Origin: Fimbriimonadaceae bacterium
Lineage (GTDB): Bacteria > Armatimonadota > Fimbriimonadia > Fimbriimonadales > Fimbriimonadaceae
Assembly (NCBI GenBank): GCA_019694835.1
Contig: JAIBBE010000014.1
Span: 124,001 to 188,000, forward strand
Reading direction: 5' to 3'
Length of the DNA stretch: 64,000 bases
This document shows positions 42,635 through 51,336 of the stretch, piece after piece (the stretch's first letter is position 1; each line of letters opens with the position of its first letter). The position numbers and the translations under genes were made by a program. The notes under the pieces are model-generated. The model ran no database searches and was not told the origin of the DNA. It worked only from the letters and a program-made list of their open reading frames with translations.

Positions 42635-45013
42635 CTACTGTGCCCGGAGTGTCTTTCCCCAGTGCTTCAGGATGAACGTCAAGTAGATCGCGTGTCGGTC
42701 GCGGGCATTAATATCGCCGTTCATTCCGTGGCCTCCGGTCGGGTCGACAACCAGTTCGACGAGATCGCCCTTTCCATATTGCAGCAGCTTTCGGTACAGG
42801 TTGATCGTATGCTGGAAGAGCACGTTGGTGTCCTCCATGCCGTGCAGGAGGAGCAAGGGCGACTGGAGGTTTTTGGCCAAGTGGGTCGTTGAGAACTTAT
42901 CGAGATCCTCAGGCTTGTTCGGGCGCGCCAAGCCGATGACCCCTTCGGTGTATCCGTTGTTGTAGTTTTGCCACTCGGTCGGTCCTGCCCCCGCGATGCC
43001 CAATGTGAAGATGTCTGGTGCAGTAAACATGCACATTTGGGTCTGGAATCCGCCGAATGACCAGCCGTTGATGGCCACGCGCTTCGGATCGACACCGTAG
43101 TTCGCGATCAGGAATTTGGCACCGTCTGAGAGGTCTTCAACCTGGGCTTTGCCGGGCTGGTTGAAGTTGGCGCGACCGAAGACAGCACCGTAATTCGACT
43201 GTCCGCGCGGGTCGATCGTGACCGTCACGAACCCAAGGGCATAGGTCAGAAACATGTTGAAGCGATAGTCAGTGCCGCCGAACGTCCCGTCCCAGACCGA
43301 GTTGCCCGACCCCAGCGGGCCGCCGTAGACATAGATCATCAAGGGCCGTTTGTCGGTCTTCTTGAAGCCGGGCGGCAGGAACATATAACCGTGGATATCC
43401 TGGCCGTTTCGGTTCTTATAGGTAAAGAGTTGCGGCTTCAACTTAATCATATTCCAGAAGCCGTCGCGGTGCGAGCGGGTCACCTTCTCTTCGCGGCCGG
43501 CCTTGGTCGGAAGGACATAAAGCTCGGGTGGACCAGCCTCCCACGATGTGAAGCTCAGCGCCATACGATCGTCTGTAGGAGCTAGTTCGGGAACGCCGTA
43601 AGTACCATTTTCCGAGGTAATCCGAGTCATTTCGCCCGAATCGAGCGAGACTCGGTATATGTCTCGGCGAGCCAGTTCTTCCTTGCTCGCGCGGACGAAG
43701 AGGTCCTTTCCGTCCTTGGTCAAGCGGATCGGATAGGCTTCGTAGTCGCCCTTGGTCAACTGCCTTGCGGTCTGCTTTTCGGGATCGAGGAGCCACGGGT
43801 GGCGGAAGCCGCTCGCTTCGAGGAGCGCGATAACTTGCTTTCCATCGGGGGTGAAGAACGGCTGGACCATGCCATTGCTGCTCGGCTCGCCGTCGATCTT
43901 CGCGCTGTACACAACCTTCAGGTCTCGCTTGGCAAGGTCGGCGACGACGACCTCGACGGAGCGATCGTTTCGTTTACTCCTTGAGAAGACAAACTTGGAC
44001 GAATCGGGCGACCACGGCCGGTCGTCGATGCTCGTCTCCCAGACATCCTCGCCGCCCTTCCAACTCCACATTTCCCACGGTTTGGGCTCACGGTTGGCAG
44101 CTGTATTGAGATCGTAAAGGTAGAGGTACTGCTCTTCCTGAACGGGGTTGTCGGCGAATCCCCAGAACTGGCTCGTCTTGCGCGCCTCGGCAAATCGGCC
44201 TCGGTAGGTGATGTAATCGACGGTTCGGTAGGTTCCCTGCTTGCCCGTCGAGATCATCATCTTGGACTCATCGGGCGAGATGCTGTAGCCAAGCAGAGGG
44301 AGTCCGCCCGGCATTTCGGGATTCAACTGCTCGATGAATCCGTTATCGAACCTGACCCGGTACACCCCGTCACCACGCCGGAAAAAGTAGCCCGAATCGT
44401 CCTTCATCCACTTGAGCTGACCTTCCGCATCTCGGGTTTTGGTCAGGCGGACCGGTTTGTCGGTTCCGACCCGATAACGATAGACATCGCCCTTAAAGAT
44501 GAACAAAAGGTCGCGACGAGTGTTCGACCACTGAACCTCGGAGACCCCGTTATAGCTCGACGTCAGGTCGCGACCCTTGTTCGCTTTCTCCTTCTCCTCG
44601 AACTCGTACCGCCGTCGCTCGTCAACGGTCATTTTGTCCAGCTTTTCGTCTTCGATCTTGTCCTTTTCGTAGCGAAGCTTCGCCTTTGCCGGTTCCGGAT
44701 CGAAGGCCGCCATGATATCGATGCTCGTGACCCGCTCTGATTTGCCCTCGCGGGCGTCATAGATCCACAGGTCCATCCCCCGGTCGTCGTAGCCGTTCCA
44801 GAGGTAGGCCAAGATCCGCCCGTCGTACGACCACGTCAGGCCGCCCGCGAGTTTGCCCTGATACGGCTTGCGGGGCCAAATGTCGTCGAACTTGAGGTCG
44901 GACTTGGCGGCCGGTGTCTCGGCAAGGAGGCTGAAGAGGTCGCCATTGGCAGGAGCGGCCGCGATCGCGGAAAGAGCGAGGAGTGCGAGCATATCCCTAT
45001 ATATCCGATTCAC
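42635..45013 (-). CDS. S9-family peptidase, dipeptidyl-peptidase IV-like
   Basis: 792 residues. GTG 45013 follows GGGGG; a nearby ATG (residue 8) begins the signal peptide MLALLALSAIAAAPANG. N-terminal beta-propeller (about 50-520) and C-terminal alpha/beta-hydrolase domain with GYMFLPPGFKKTD, YVYGGPLGSGNSVWDG, nucleophile S652 in GWSFGGFQTQ, D728 in LHGMEDTNVLF and H762 in GGHGMNG. The triad is intact. Cleaves peptides after Pro or Ala, or a related specificity, in the periplasm or outside. A TACAAT sequence at 45033-45038 (minus) is a candidate -10. Confidence 0.93.
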   Translation of the reverse strand: MNRIYRDMLALLALSAIAAAPANGDLFSLLAETPAAKSDLKFDDIWPRKPYQGKLAGGLTWSYDGRILAYLWNGYDDRGMDLWIYDAREGKSERVTSIDIMAAFDPEPAKAKLRYEKDKIEDEKLDKMTVDERRRYEFEEKEKANKGRDLTSSYNGVSEVQWSNTRRDLLFIFKGDVYRYRVGTDKPVRLTKTRDAEGQLKWMKDDSGYFFRRGDGVYRVRFDNGFIEQLNPEMPGGLPLLGYSISPDESKMMISTGKQGTYRTVDYITYRGRFAEARKTSQFWGFADNPVQEEQYLYLYDLNTAANREPKPWEMWSWKGGEDVWETSIDDRPWSPDSSKFVFSRSKRNDRSVEVVVADLAKRDLKVVYSAKIDGEPSSNGMVQPFFTPDGKQVIALLEASGFRHPWLLDPEKQTARQLTKGDYEAYPIRLTKDGKDLFVRASKEELARRDIYRVSLDSGEMTRITSENGTYGVPELAPTDDRMALSFTSWEAGPPELYVLPTKAGREEKVTRSHRDGFWNMIKLKPQLFTYKNRNGQDIHGYMFLPPGFKKTDKRPLMIYVYGGPLGSGNSVWDGTFGGTDYRFNMFLTYALGFVTVTIDPRGQSNYGAVFGRANFNQPGKAQVEDLSDGAKFLIANYGVDPKRVAINGWSFGGFQTQMCMFTAPDIFTLGIAGAGPTEWQNYNNGYTEGVIGLARPNKPEDLDKFSTTHLAKNLQSPLLLLHGMEDTNVLFQHTINLYRKLLQYGKGDLVELVVDPTGGHGMNGDINARDRHAIYLTFILKHWGKTLRAQ

Positions 45014-45186
45014 GAGCCCCCTTGCGTTCCGAATTGTAGGATAGAGTCATTCCGAATCAGCAAGCACGGCGCGCTCGCGTTAGAGAGAAACCCGGCCACC
45101 CGCGGCAGACCAAATTGCAACAATGCGAGGGGTCAGGAGAGGCGAGGCGGGATCGCCGGGACGGCGAAAGTACATTGGGAAACGGG

Positions 45187-45192
45187 CACAAT
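45187..45192 (+). promoter_or_regulatory. -10 box of a leaderless promoter for ruvC
   Basis: CACAAT ends 7 nt (TTGACCC) before the ATG at 45200. The rest of the 187-bp gap to the S9 peptidase gene holds no recognisable gene. Confidence 0.4.
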
Positions 45193-45199
45193 TTGACCC

Positions 45200-45673
45200 A
45201 TGAGGATTCTCGGCATCGACCCTGGGCTCGAGCGCGTGGGTTTCGGGGTGATCGACCGGGAAGGCTCGCGGCTTAAGCCGATTGCCCACGGACTTATCGA
45301 GACACCTCGAATTGCCCTTCCCGACCGGCTGCGCCTCATCCACGAGGGCGTCACCGCGCTCATCGCCGAGCACAAGCCTGACCAGCTCGCGACCGAACGA
45401 CTGCTCTTCTCCGTCAACAAGAAGACGGCGATGGATGTGGCGAAGGGTCTCGGCGTGGTGCTTCTCGCCGGTGCGCAAGCCGGATTGCCGTGGATGGAAA
45501 TGACACCCCCGGAGATCAAGCTGGCGGTTGTTGGCAACGGTGCGGCGGAAAAGAAGCAGGTGCAGTTCATGGTCGTGCGCTTGCTTAACTTGACCGAGAC
45601 GCCGAAGCCCGACGATGTCGCCGACGCCCTTGCCATCGCGATCGCCGCCGCCCTCCGCGCCCGGATAAACTGA
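45200..45673 (+). CDS. ruvC: Holliday junction resolvase RuvC
   Basis: 157 residues, the normal length. RNase H-like endonuclease that cuts Holliday junctions with RuvAB. Catalytic acidic residues visible at D7 (GIDPGLERVGFGV), E66 (ATERLLFSVN) and the C-terminal pair in KPDDVADALAIAIA. GVVLLAGAQAGLPWMEMTPPEIK is also typical. ruvA and ruvB are not adjacent; instead a GH127 gene begins 4 bp after the stop. Confidence 0.95.
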   Translation: MRILGIDPGLERVGFGVIDREGSRLKPIAHGLIETPRIALPDRLRLIHEGVTALIAEHKPDQLATERLLFSVNKKTAMDVAKGLGVVLLAGAQAGLPWMEMTPPEIKLAVVGNGAAEKKQVQFMVVRLLNLTETPKPDDVADALAIAIAAALRARIN

Positions 45674-45676
45674 GCC

Positions 45677-47611
45677 ATGCGCCTTTCCCGCCTCATGACC
45701 TCGGTCCCGCTTTCGCGCGTCACCGTCACCGACCCGTTTTGGAAGTCGCGGCAGGAGACGCTTCGGACGGTCAGCCTGCCGATCCAGTACCAGCAGTGCG
45801 TCGAGACCGGGCGAATCGAGAACTTTCGCCGGGCCGCCCGGGGCGAGAAAGGGACGTTCGAAGGGCGTCGCTACAACGATAGCGATGTTTACAAGTGGAT
45901 CGAGGCGGTCAGCTACCTCCACGCCGCGCTCGGGACTGAGCCCGAAACCGAGAGGCAACTCGACGACACCATTGGCGCCATCGCCTCGGCCCAGGACGCC
46001 GATGGCTATCTGCACACGTTCTTCCAAGTCAACCACCCCGACCTCAAGTGGCGCAACCTGAGCATGATGCACGAGATGTACTGCATGGGCCACCTGCTCG
46101 AAGCGGCGGTGGCGCATCGAGAGGCCTTTGGAAAGCGCGATTTGTTGGACGTGGCGATCCGGGTGGCCGATCACATCGACTCGGTCTTCGGCCCCGGCAA
46201 GCGAAAGGGCTCGTGCGGCCACCAGGAGATCGAACTTGCGCTTCTCCGCCTCGCGCAGTCGGTCGAAGCAGAAGACCCGGAGCGGGCGAAGCGATATCGT
46301 GCGCTCGCCAAGTGGATGGTTGACACCCGTGGCACCCGACCGAGCCCGTTCGAAGAGGAGTACGCCGACGCCGAGGGCATGGCCCTTGCACCTTATGCCC
46401 GACAAATGCTCGACAAAGACGGCAAGTACTCGGGTGAGTACATCCAAGACCACCTACCGCTTCGAGACCAGACAGAGGTCGTTGGCCACGCGGTCCGGGC
46501 GATGTACTACTTTACGGCCGCCACCGAAGCCGCCTACGAGCAAGCCGACGCCCCCCTTGAAGCGGCGCTTGAGCGGCTCTGGGCGAACTTGACGCAGAAG
46601 CGGATGTACGTCACCGGCGGCATCGGTCCTGCCCACCACAATGAGGGCTTTTCTACCGACTACGACCTGCCCAACCGGACCGCATACGCCGAGACGTGCG
46701 CGTCGGTCGCGCTTGCGTTCTGGTCGAAGCGACTGCTGGAAGGGACGGGGGATTCAGAGTACGCCGATGTCATGGAACGGGCGATTTACAATGGCGCGCT
46801 GGCCGGCATTTCGCTCTCCGGGGATCGGTTCTTCTATGTTAACCCGCTTGAGTCGTTCGGCGACCACCACCGCCAGCCTTGGTTCGACTGCGCCTGCTGC
46901 CCGCCAAATATCGCCCGCCTGATTGCCTCGATTGGCTCGTATCTCCTGAGCTATTCGTCGAACGCGGTCGTGATTCACATCCCGGCGTCCTTCGAGGCCT
47001 CCGTGCCCCTTTCCGGCGGCGAGGTGAAGGTCTCTGTCGCGTCGAACTACCCGTGGTCGGGCAACTTCTCGGTCACGGTGGACTCCCCAAGTGCCATGGA
47101 ATTTGAACTGCGCGTCCGAATCCCCGATTGGTGCGGCGATACCGGGCTGGAGACTCCAGACGGCTTCCCCGAGGCGGAATACGAGAACGGCTACCTCGTG
47201 ATCAAACGGACTTGGAGCGGCCATGAGACCGTCACTGTCGAACTCGAAATGACCCCCCGCTGGATCGCCGCCCATCCGGCTGTGCTGGACTGTCTTGGCC
47301 GGTCCGCGCTCGCCTGCGGTCCATTGATCTACTGCTTGGAGAAAGCTGACCTGGGTCCGGACAGTCCGCAGGCGGTCATGGTGGACACCAGCGATGCGAC
47401 GGCTGAGGACTTTGAGAGTGGCCTGCTCGGCGGAATCTGTTCGATCAGCGCCCGTGGCTGGGCGGATCGATATGCGAATTGGGGCGATACGCTGTACGGC
47501 TCGGACAACGACGTCAGCGAGCCCGCTGAAGTCGACCTGCGCCTGATCCCCTACTACGCCTGGGACAATCGGGAGGCGGGTCCGATGCAGGTCTGGCTGA
47601 GAAGAATATAG
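45677..47611 (+). CDS. GH127 beta-L-arabinofuranosidase
   Basis: 644 residues. Starts MRLSRLMTSVPLSRVTVTDPF, followed by an alpha/alpha barrel with DVYKWIEAVSYLHA, GYLHTFFQ and YMTGG-like motif MYVTGGIGPAHHNEGF. The zinc/catalytic set of GH127 can be located: E339 and C341 in YAETCASVALAFW, C407 and C408 in WFDCACCPPN. These spacings closely match the characterised family member HypBA1. Removes beta-L-arabinofuranose from plant or microbial glycans, cytoplasmic as no signal is seen. The ATG comes 3 nt after the ruvC stop, implying co-transcription with a DNA-repair gene. Confidence 0.92.
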   Translation: MRLSRLMTSVPLSRVTVTDPFWKSRQETLRTVSLPIQYQQCVETGRIENFRRAARGEKGTFEGRRYNDSDVYKWIEAVSYLHAALGTEPETERQLDDTIGAIASAQDADGYLHTFFQVNHPDLKWRNLSMMHEMYCMGHLLEAAVAHREAFGKRDLLDVAIRVADHIDSVFGPGKRKGSCGHQEIELALLRLAQSVEAEDPERAKRYRALAKWMVDTRGTRPSPFEEEYADAEGMALAPYARQMLDKDGKYSGEYIQDHLPLRDQTEVVGHAVRAMYYFTAATEAAYEQADAPLEAALERLWANLTQKRMYVTGGIGPAHHNEGFSTDYDLPNRTAYAETCASVALAFWSKRLLEGTGDSEYADVMERAIYNGALAGISLSGDRFFYVNPLESFGDHHRQPWFDCACCPPNIARLIASIGSYLLSYSSNAVVIHIPASFEASVPLSGGEVKVSVASNYPWSGNFSVTVDSPSAMEFELRVRIPDWCGDTGLETPDGFPEAEYENGYLVIKRTWSGHETVTVELEMTPRWIAAHPAVLDCLGRSALACGPLIYCLEKADLGPDSPQAVMVDTSDATAEDFESGLLGGICSISARGWADRYANWGDTLYGSDNDVSEPAEVDLRLIPYYAWDNREAGPMQVWLRRI

Positions 47612-47635
47612 GCTTCTGGTCCTGGTAGATATAGC

Positions 47636-47665
47636 TTGCCCGCCCGTTATGGCCTCTGATATGAT
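47636..47665 (+). promoter_or_regulatory. Promoter of the AAA-YARHG gene, leaderless
   Basis: TTGCCC (47636-47641), 18 bp, TATGAT (47660-47665). The -10 box ends 6 nt before GTG 47672, favouring that start over ATG 47666, which would be at or before the transcription start. Confidence 0.55.
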
Positions 47666-47671
47666 ATGTTC

Positions 47672-49690
47672 GTGTCGGGAGTGAGAAGTTTCTTCGTGTC
47701 AGAGGGCGGCACGGTCCGTCCGGATGCACCTTCATACATTGAGCGCAGAGCGGATGCAGACTTGTTCGCGGCGCTCAGTGAGGGCCAGCTCTGCTTCGTG
47801 CTGGACTCGCGGCAGAAGGGCAAGTCCTCGCTCATGAATCGGATGACCGAACGCCTCCGGGACGCCCGGATTGCGACGGCCGTTATTGATCTCCAGCGAC
47901 TCGGAACAAACGTTGACCCAGAGAGTTGGTACTACGGCATGTTGCTCCTTCTCGGGGAGAGCTTGCAGATTTCAGACGAGCTCATCGATGCCTGGAACTC
48001 GACCACCGATCTCAGCGCCTTCGCCCGCTGGAGCAGGGCCATTGAGACGGTCATCCTGCCGAAGTTCGAGAAGCGAGTTCGTGGCGACCAAAAGCTAACG
48101 GATGGCGGCTTCATCGTGACCGCCGCCGCTGAACGACTGGTAGTGTTTGTAGATGAAGTCGACATTGTTCGCAGTCTTCCCTTCTCCGCTGATGAGTTCT
48201 TTCACGGCATTCGCGATATGTATAACCGCCGTTCGACCGACCCGCGTTTTGATCGGATCACTTTCTGCCTTTTGGGAGTTGCTAAGCCCAGCGAACTCGT
48301 GCGAGACGCACGGGTAACGCCATTCAATGTCGGACGCCGAATTGATCTCGCTGACTTTTCTTTGAAGGAAGCGGTTACGCTCTCGAAGTTGTTTGTTAAT
48401 GCGGGCCTTGCTAGCCAAGTCGAGGCCGCCGACTCGCTGATCGAGCGAGTGATCTACTGGACCAATGGCCACCCTCATCTGACGCAACAAGTATGCGCGG
48501 CTCTTGAGAAAGAAGGTGGATCGAAGACCAAGCAGGACGTTGACAGGGTTGTTTCTGAGTTGTACTTCCAGGCGCAGTCTCTCAATGATGAGCCGAACTT
48601 GCAAGATGTTTCCCGTCGGGTTCTTGAGATACCCCCGGATGGAATGGATAAAGAAGCTTATCTCTTCGTTCTGAGTGAACGCCTTGAGAAGTTGATTCGC
48701 CGCGGGAGTTTGCCCGCTAATGACGACGATCCGATCTTGAAGACTTTGCGCCTTGCAGGGCTTACTCGTGAGTCTGCACATTCGGTGAAGATCCGGAATC
48801 GCATTTACGAACGGGTTTTCAATCTTGGATGGCTGGGGACAAACGTTCCTGAACTGGGAATTAGGGAAGGACAGCGACGACAACGGCGAAAGTGGATGTT
48901 ACGCACTTTGGTTGTCGGGGTTGCAGCGACAGCCTTGGCATCACTGGCCATATGGCAGCAGCTCGATCTGAAGAAAACGAATGACGCCCTGAAAGTGGAA
49001 CAGGAGAAGGTTGGAAAGCAATCTGATGATCTTCGGCAAAAGCTCCAGGAAGTTAATATCACAATCGATGAACTCAACAAAGAACGAGATTTCGTGTCTC
49101 AACTGCAAGGGTTACTACTGGAAAATGGTATCCCGCTACCAAGTCCCGAGGAGTCCACTCAACCGGCGGCTGCATTAACTCCCGTCGTACCGCGTCAGGC
49201 GAAGGTCCTTGCAGGCGGCCAGTTTCCCTTTACACAGACGAGGAAAGTTGTTGTTAGCGATCTTACATCCCTCAGCAAGTCAGAACTCAGGCTTATGCGA
49301 AATGAGATCTACGCTCGACATAATTTGCGCTTTAATGACCCTGACCTTCGGAGGCATTTCTCCACAACACTGCCTGGATATTCAGGATCCGCTGGAATCA
49401 ACCAGATTCGACTAACCGCAATCGAGCGTGCAAACACTAGAATAATCGAAACATATGAAAGGACAAGGTCATCTCGAGGTATACAAGGTAGCAGTGATCC
49501 AAAGATTATGTCTTCTCAAGGCGGGCAGCCTGGAGACGACTTACCGAAGGTCCGCGCGCCCAACAAGGACGAAATCCTAGTTAAGATATGCACTGCATCG
49601 AGTTGTCCCGCCGGTCCAAACTGCCCCGAGACGAAGCTTGCGGTTCGAAAGAAGGGCGATAAGCAGACAATCTGCAAGCTACACCCGTGA
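47672..49690 (+). CDS. Membrane-anchored AAA-like ATPase with coiled coil, YARHG domain and Cys-rich tail
   Basis: 672 residues from GTG 47672. Residues about 15-385: AAA-like domain (PF14516 type) with Walker A region LDSRQKGKSSLMNRM (K51), Walker B VVFVDEVDIV and HPHLTQQVC, common in cyanobacterial signal ATPases. Then a transmembrane helix (LRTLVVGVAATALASLAIW), a coiled coil of about 60 residues, and a YARHG domain (LSKSELRLMRNEIYARHNL), an extracytoplasmic domain of unknown role. The last 40 residues hold five Cys in C-C-C-C-C spacing (CTASSCPAGPNC, TICKLHP). The gene looks lower in GC than its neighbours. Possibly a signal-transducing or stress ATPase; function unknown. Confidence 0.8.
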   Translation: MSGVRSFFVSEGGTVRPDAPSYIERRADADLFAALSEGQLCFVLDSRQKGKSSLMNRMTERLRDARIATAVIDLQRLGTNVDPESWYYGMLLLLGESLQISDELIDAWNSTTDLSAFARWSRAIETVILPKFEKRVRGDQKLTDGGFIVTAAAERLVVFVDEVDIVRSLPFSADEFFHGIRDMYNRRSTDPRFDRITFCLLGVAKPSELVRDARVTPFNVGRRIDLADFSLKEAVTLSKLFVNAGLASQVEAADSLIERVIYWTNGHPHLTQQVCAALEKEGGSKTKQDVDRVVSELYFQAQSLNDEPNLQDVSRRVLEIPPDGMDKEAYLFVLSERLEKLIRRGSLPANDDDPILKTLRLAGLTRESAHSVKIRNRIYERVFNLGWLGTNVPELGIREGQRRQRRKWMLRTLVVGVAATALASLAIWQQLDLKKTNDALKVEQEKVGKQSDDLRQKLQEVNITIDELNKERDFVSQLQGLLLENGIPLPSPEESTQPAAALTPVVPRQAKVLAGGQFPFTQTRKVVVSDLTSLSKSELRLMRNEIYARHNLRFNDPDLRRHFSTTLPGYSGSAGINQIRLTAIERANTRIIETYERTRSSRGIQGSSDPKIMSSQGGQPGDDLPKVRAPNKDEILVKICTASSCPAGPNCPETKLAVRKKGDKQTICKLHP

Positions 49691-49692
49691 GC

Positions 49693-49857
49693 CTCTAGAC
49701 TTTTCCCCACGAGGCGTGGGATACTTGTGGGAAACCGTAGACAGAGGTCTATACCTGACGCCCCAAAAGGCCGCATACTGACGCTGTCTAGGTTGCATCA
49801 GCAGAGCCCGGGCCATCAGCGGGCTGCACGGAACCTCCGGGGCGCTGGAGGGGGTGC
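49693..49857 (+). ncRNA. Candidate structured RNA or 5' leader upstream of dnaB
   Basis: The 197-bp gap before dnaB has no ORF of merit but is densely foldable. Stems: CCCACG/CGTGGG (49706-49720), GTAGAC/GTCTAT (49737-49752), AGCCCG/CGGGCT (49805-49825) and a compound GCAC-CCTCC/GGAGG-GTGC (49826-49857). Alternative pairings exclude the first two: TTTCCC with GGGAAA, and TAGACAG (49738-49744) with CTGTCTA (49784-49790). It matches no RNA class I know (not SRP, 6S, tmRNA or T-box by eye). Strand is assumed from dnaB; it could be independent or antisense. Confidence 0.4.
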
Positions 49858-49887
49858 GGTCAGTTGATCCCGGGCAGCAGAAACCCC

Positions 49888-51282
49888 ATGTCAGCGATTC
49901 TCGAAGATTACGTCCCGCCTCATTCGCTCGAAGCCGAGATGTGCACGCTCGGCGCAATGCTCCTGAGCGAGCGCGCCTGTGAGGAAGTGCTCAGCCTCGT
50001 CAACGAGGAAGACTTCTACCATCCGGGGCATCGCGAGATTTTCCGCGCGGTCCGTCAGCTTCTTCTCAGTGCCAAGGCCGTTGACTTTGTCACCCTGAAG
50101 AATGAGCTGTCCGTCCGCGAGTCCTTGGCGCGCGTCGGGGGCGTGGACTACCTGATTCAAGTGGCAGAGAGCGTGCCAAGTGCCGCCAACGCGGTCCACT
50201 ATGCACAGATCGTCCTCGACAAGGCAACCCAACGCCGCCTCGAAGACGCGGGTCACGGCATTGTCAAACTCGTCCACGACCCCGACCTCTCCGCCGAAGA
50301 AATGGTCGACCAAGCCGAGCGTCGGGTGTTCGAGGTCGGGCGCGCCCGTCTGGGCAAGTACTTCTCGTCGGTCAAATCACTGGCGAAGGACTTCTTCGTT
50401 GACGTCGACACTCTCAATGAAACCGGTCAGCCTATCTTGGGCATCAACACCGGCTTTACCGACATGAACGAGATGACGGGCGGCTTCTATCCCGGCAACC
50501 TCATCATCGTCGGCGCACGACCTTCGATGGGCAAGTCGTCCCTGGCCCTCAGCTTCGCGATCGCTGCTGCCAAAAAGCAGGTCGGAAATGTCGCCGTCTT
50601 CGCCTTGGAAATGAGCGGCAAAGAAATCGTTCGTCGAATGGCATCGATGCTGGGCAAGGTCAGCATGGGGGTTATGCGACACAACAAGCTATCGTACGAC
50701 GATTACGACTCGCTTGCGAACGCCTGCGAGTCGCTGTATAGTCTGCCCGTCTTTGTGGACGACACTTCGGACGTAACGCCCCTCGAAATGCGTGGCAAGT
50801 GCCGACGCCTAAAGGCCGAAGGCGGCCTATCAATGATCGTCGTGGACTACCTTCAGCTCATGCGCAGCAGCCGCAAGACTGAGAACCGCGTACAAGAGAT
50901 CAGCGAAATCGCTCGGTCGCTTAAGTCGTTGAGCAAGGAACTTGAAGTGCCCGTGGTCGCCCTGAGCCAGCTCAATCGTGGCGTGGAAGGTCGCGACGAC
51001 AAGCGTCCGATGCTGAGCGACATTCGCGAATCGGGATCCATTGAGGCAGAAGCAGATGTCGTCATGCTGCTCTACCGCGATGAATACTACAAGGCCAAAG
51101 AGCTGCAGGAGCCACGGGAGTTCGATCCGGATCGCGTAGAAGTTGCGGAGGTTATCGTCGCCAAACATCGAAATGGCCCAACGGGCAAGATACTACTGGC
51201 CTTCCAGCCCAACTATGCGCTCTTCAGCAACCTGGAGGAGGGTTCCAAGGCCCAATACATCCAGGCAAGAAAAGGTGCCTAG
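49888..51282 (+). CDS. dnaB: Replicative DNA helicase DnaB
   Basis: 464 residues from ATG 49888, the start matching the family N-terminus SAILEDYVPPHSLEAEMCTL. N-terminal collar domain, then RecA-like ATPase with LIIVGARPSMGKSSLALSFA, Walker B SMIVVDYLQLM, the arginine-finger region RPMLSDIRESGSIEAEADVV and the final KHRNGPTGKILLAF. Hexameric helicase unwinding DNA at the replication fork. No intein. A TTG at 49864 would extend it by eight residues into the leader and is not favoured. Confidence 0.96.
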   Translation: MSAILEDYVPPHSLEAEMCTLGAMLLSERACEEVLSLVNEEDFYHPGHREIFRAVRQLLLSAKAVDFVTLKNELSVRESLARVGGVDYLIQVAESVPSAANAVHYAQIVLDKATQRRLEDAGHGIVKLVHDPDLSAEEMVDQAERRVFEVGRARLGKYFSSVKSLAKDFFVDVDTLNETGQPILGINTGFTDMNEMTGGFYPGNLIIVGARPSMGKSSLALSFAIAAAKKQVGNVAVFALEMSGKEIVRRMASMLGKVSMGVMRHNKLSYDDYDSLANACESLYSLPVFVDDTSDVTPLEMRGKCRRLKAEGGLSMIVVDYLQLMRSSRKTENRVQEISEIARSLKSLSKELEVPVVALSQLNRGVEGRDDKRPMLSDIRESGSIEAEADVVMLLYRDEYYKAKELQEPREFDPDRVEVAEVIVAKHRNGPTGKILLAFQPNYALFSNLEEGSKAQYIQARKGA

Positions 51283-51324
51283 AATTTTTTTTCCCAGACG
51301 CATCATTTTTGCCCGAGTTTCCCT

Positions 51325-51330
51325 TACAAT
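51325..51330 (+). promoter_or_regulatory. -10 box of a leaderless promoter for the Asp-repeat gene
   Basis: TACAAT ends 6 nt (AAAGCG) before ATG 51337. Confidence 0.5.
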
Positions 51331-51336
51331 AAAGCG

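Noticed and set aside
45080..46453. 457-codon minus-strand frame across ruvC and GH127
   Set aside because: Antisense to two well-identified genes; no motif or ribosome site.
49693..49857. Known RNA classes for the leader (SRP RNA, 6S RNA, T-box, tmRNA)
   Set aside because: None of their conserved cores (GGAAG tetraloop, T-box GGTGGNACC, tmRNA ends) is present by eye; left as unassigned.
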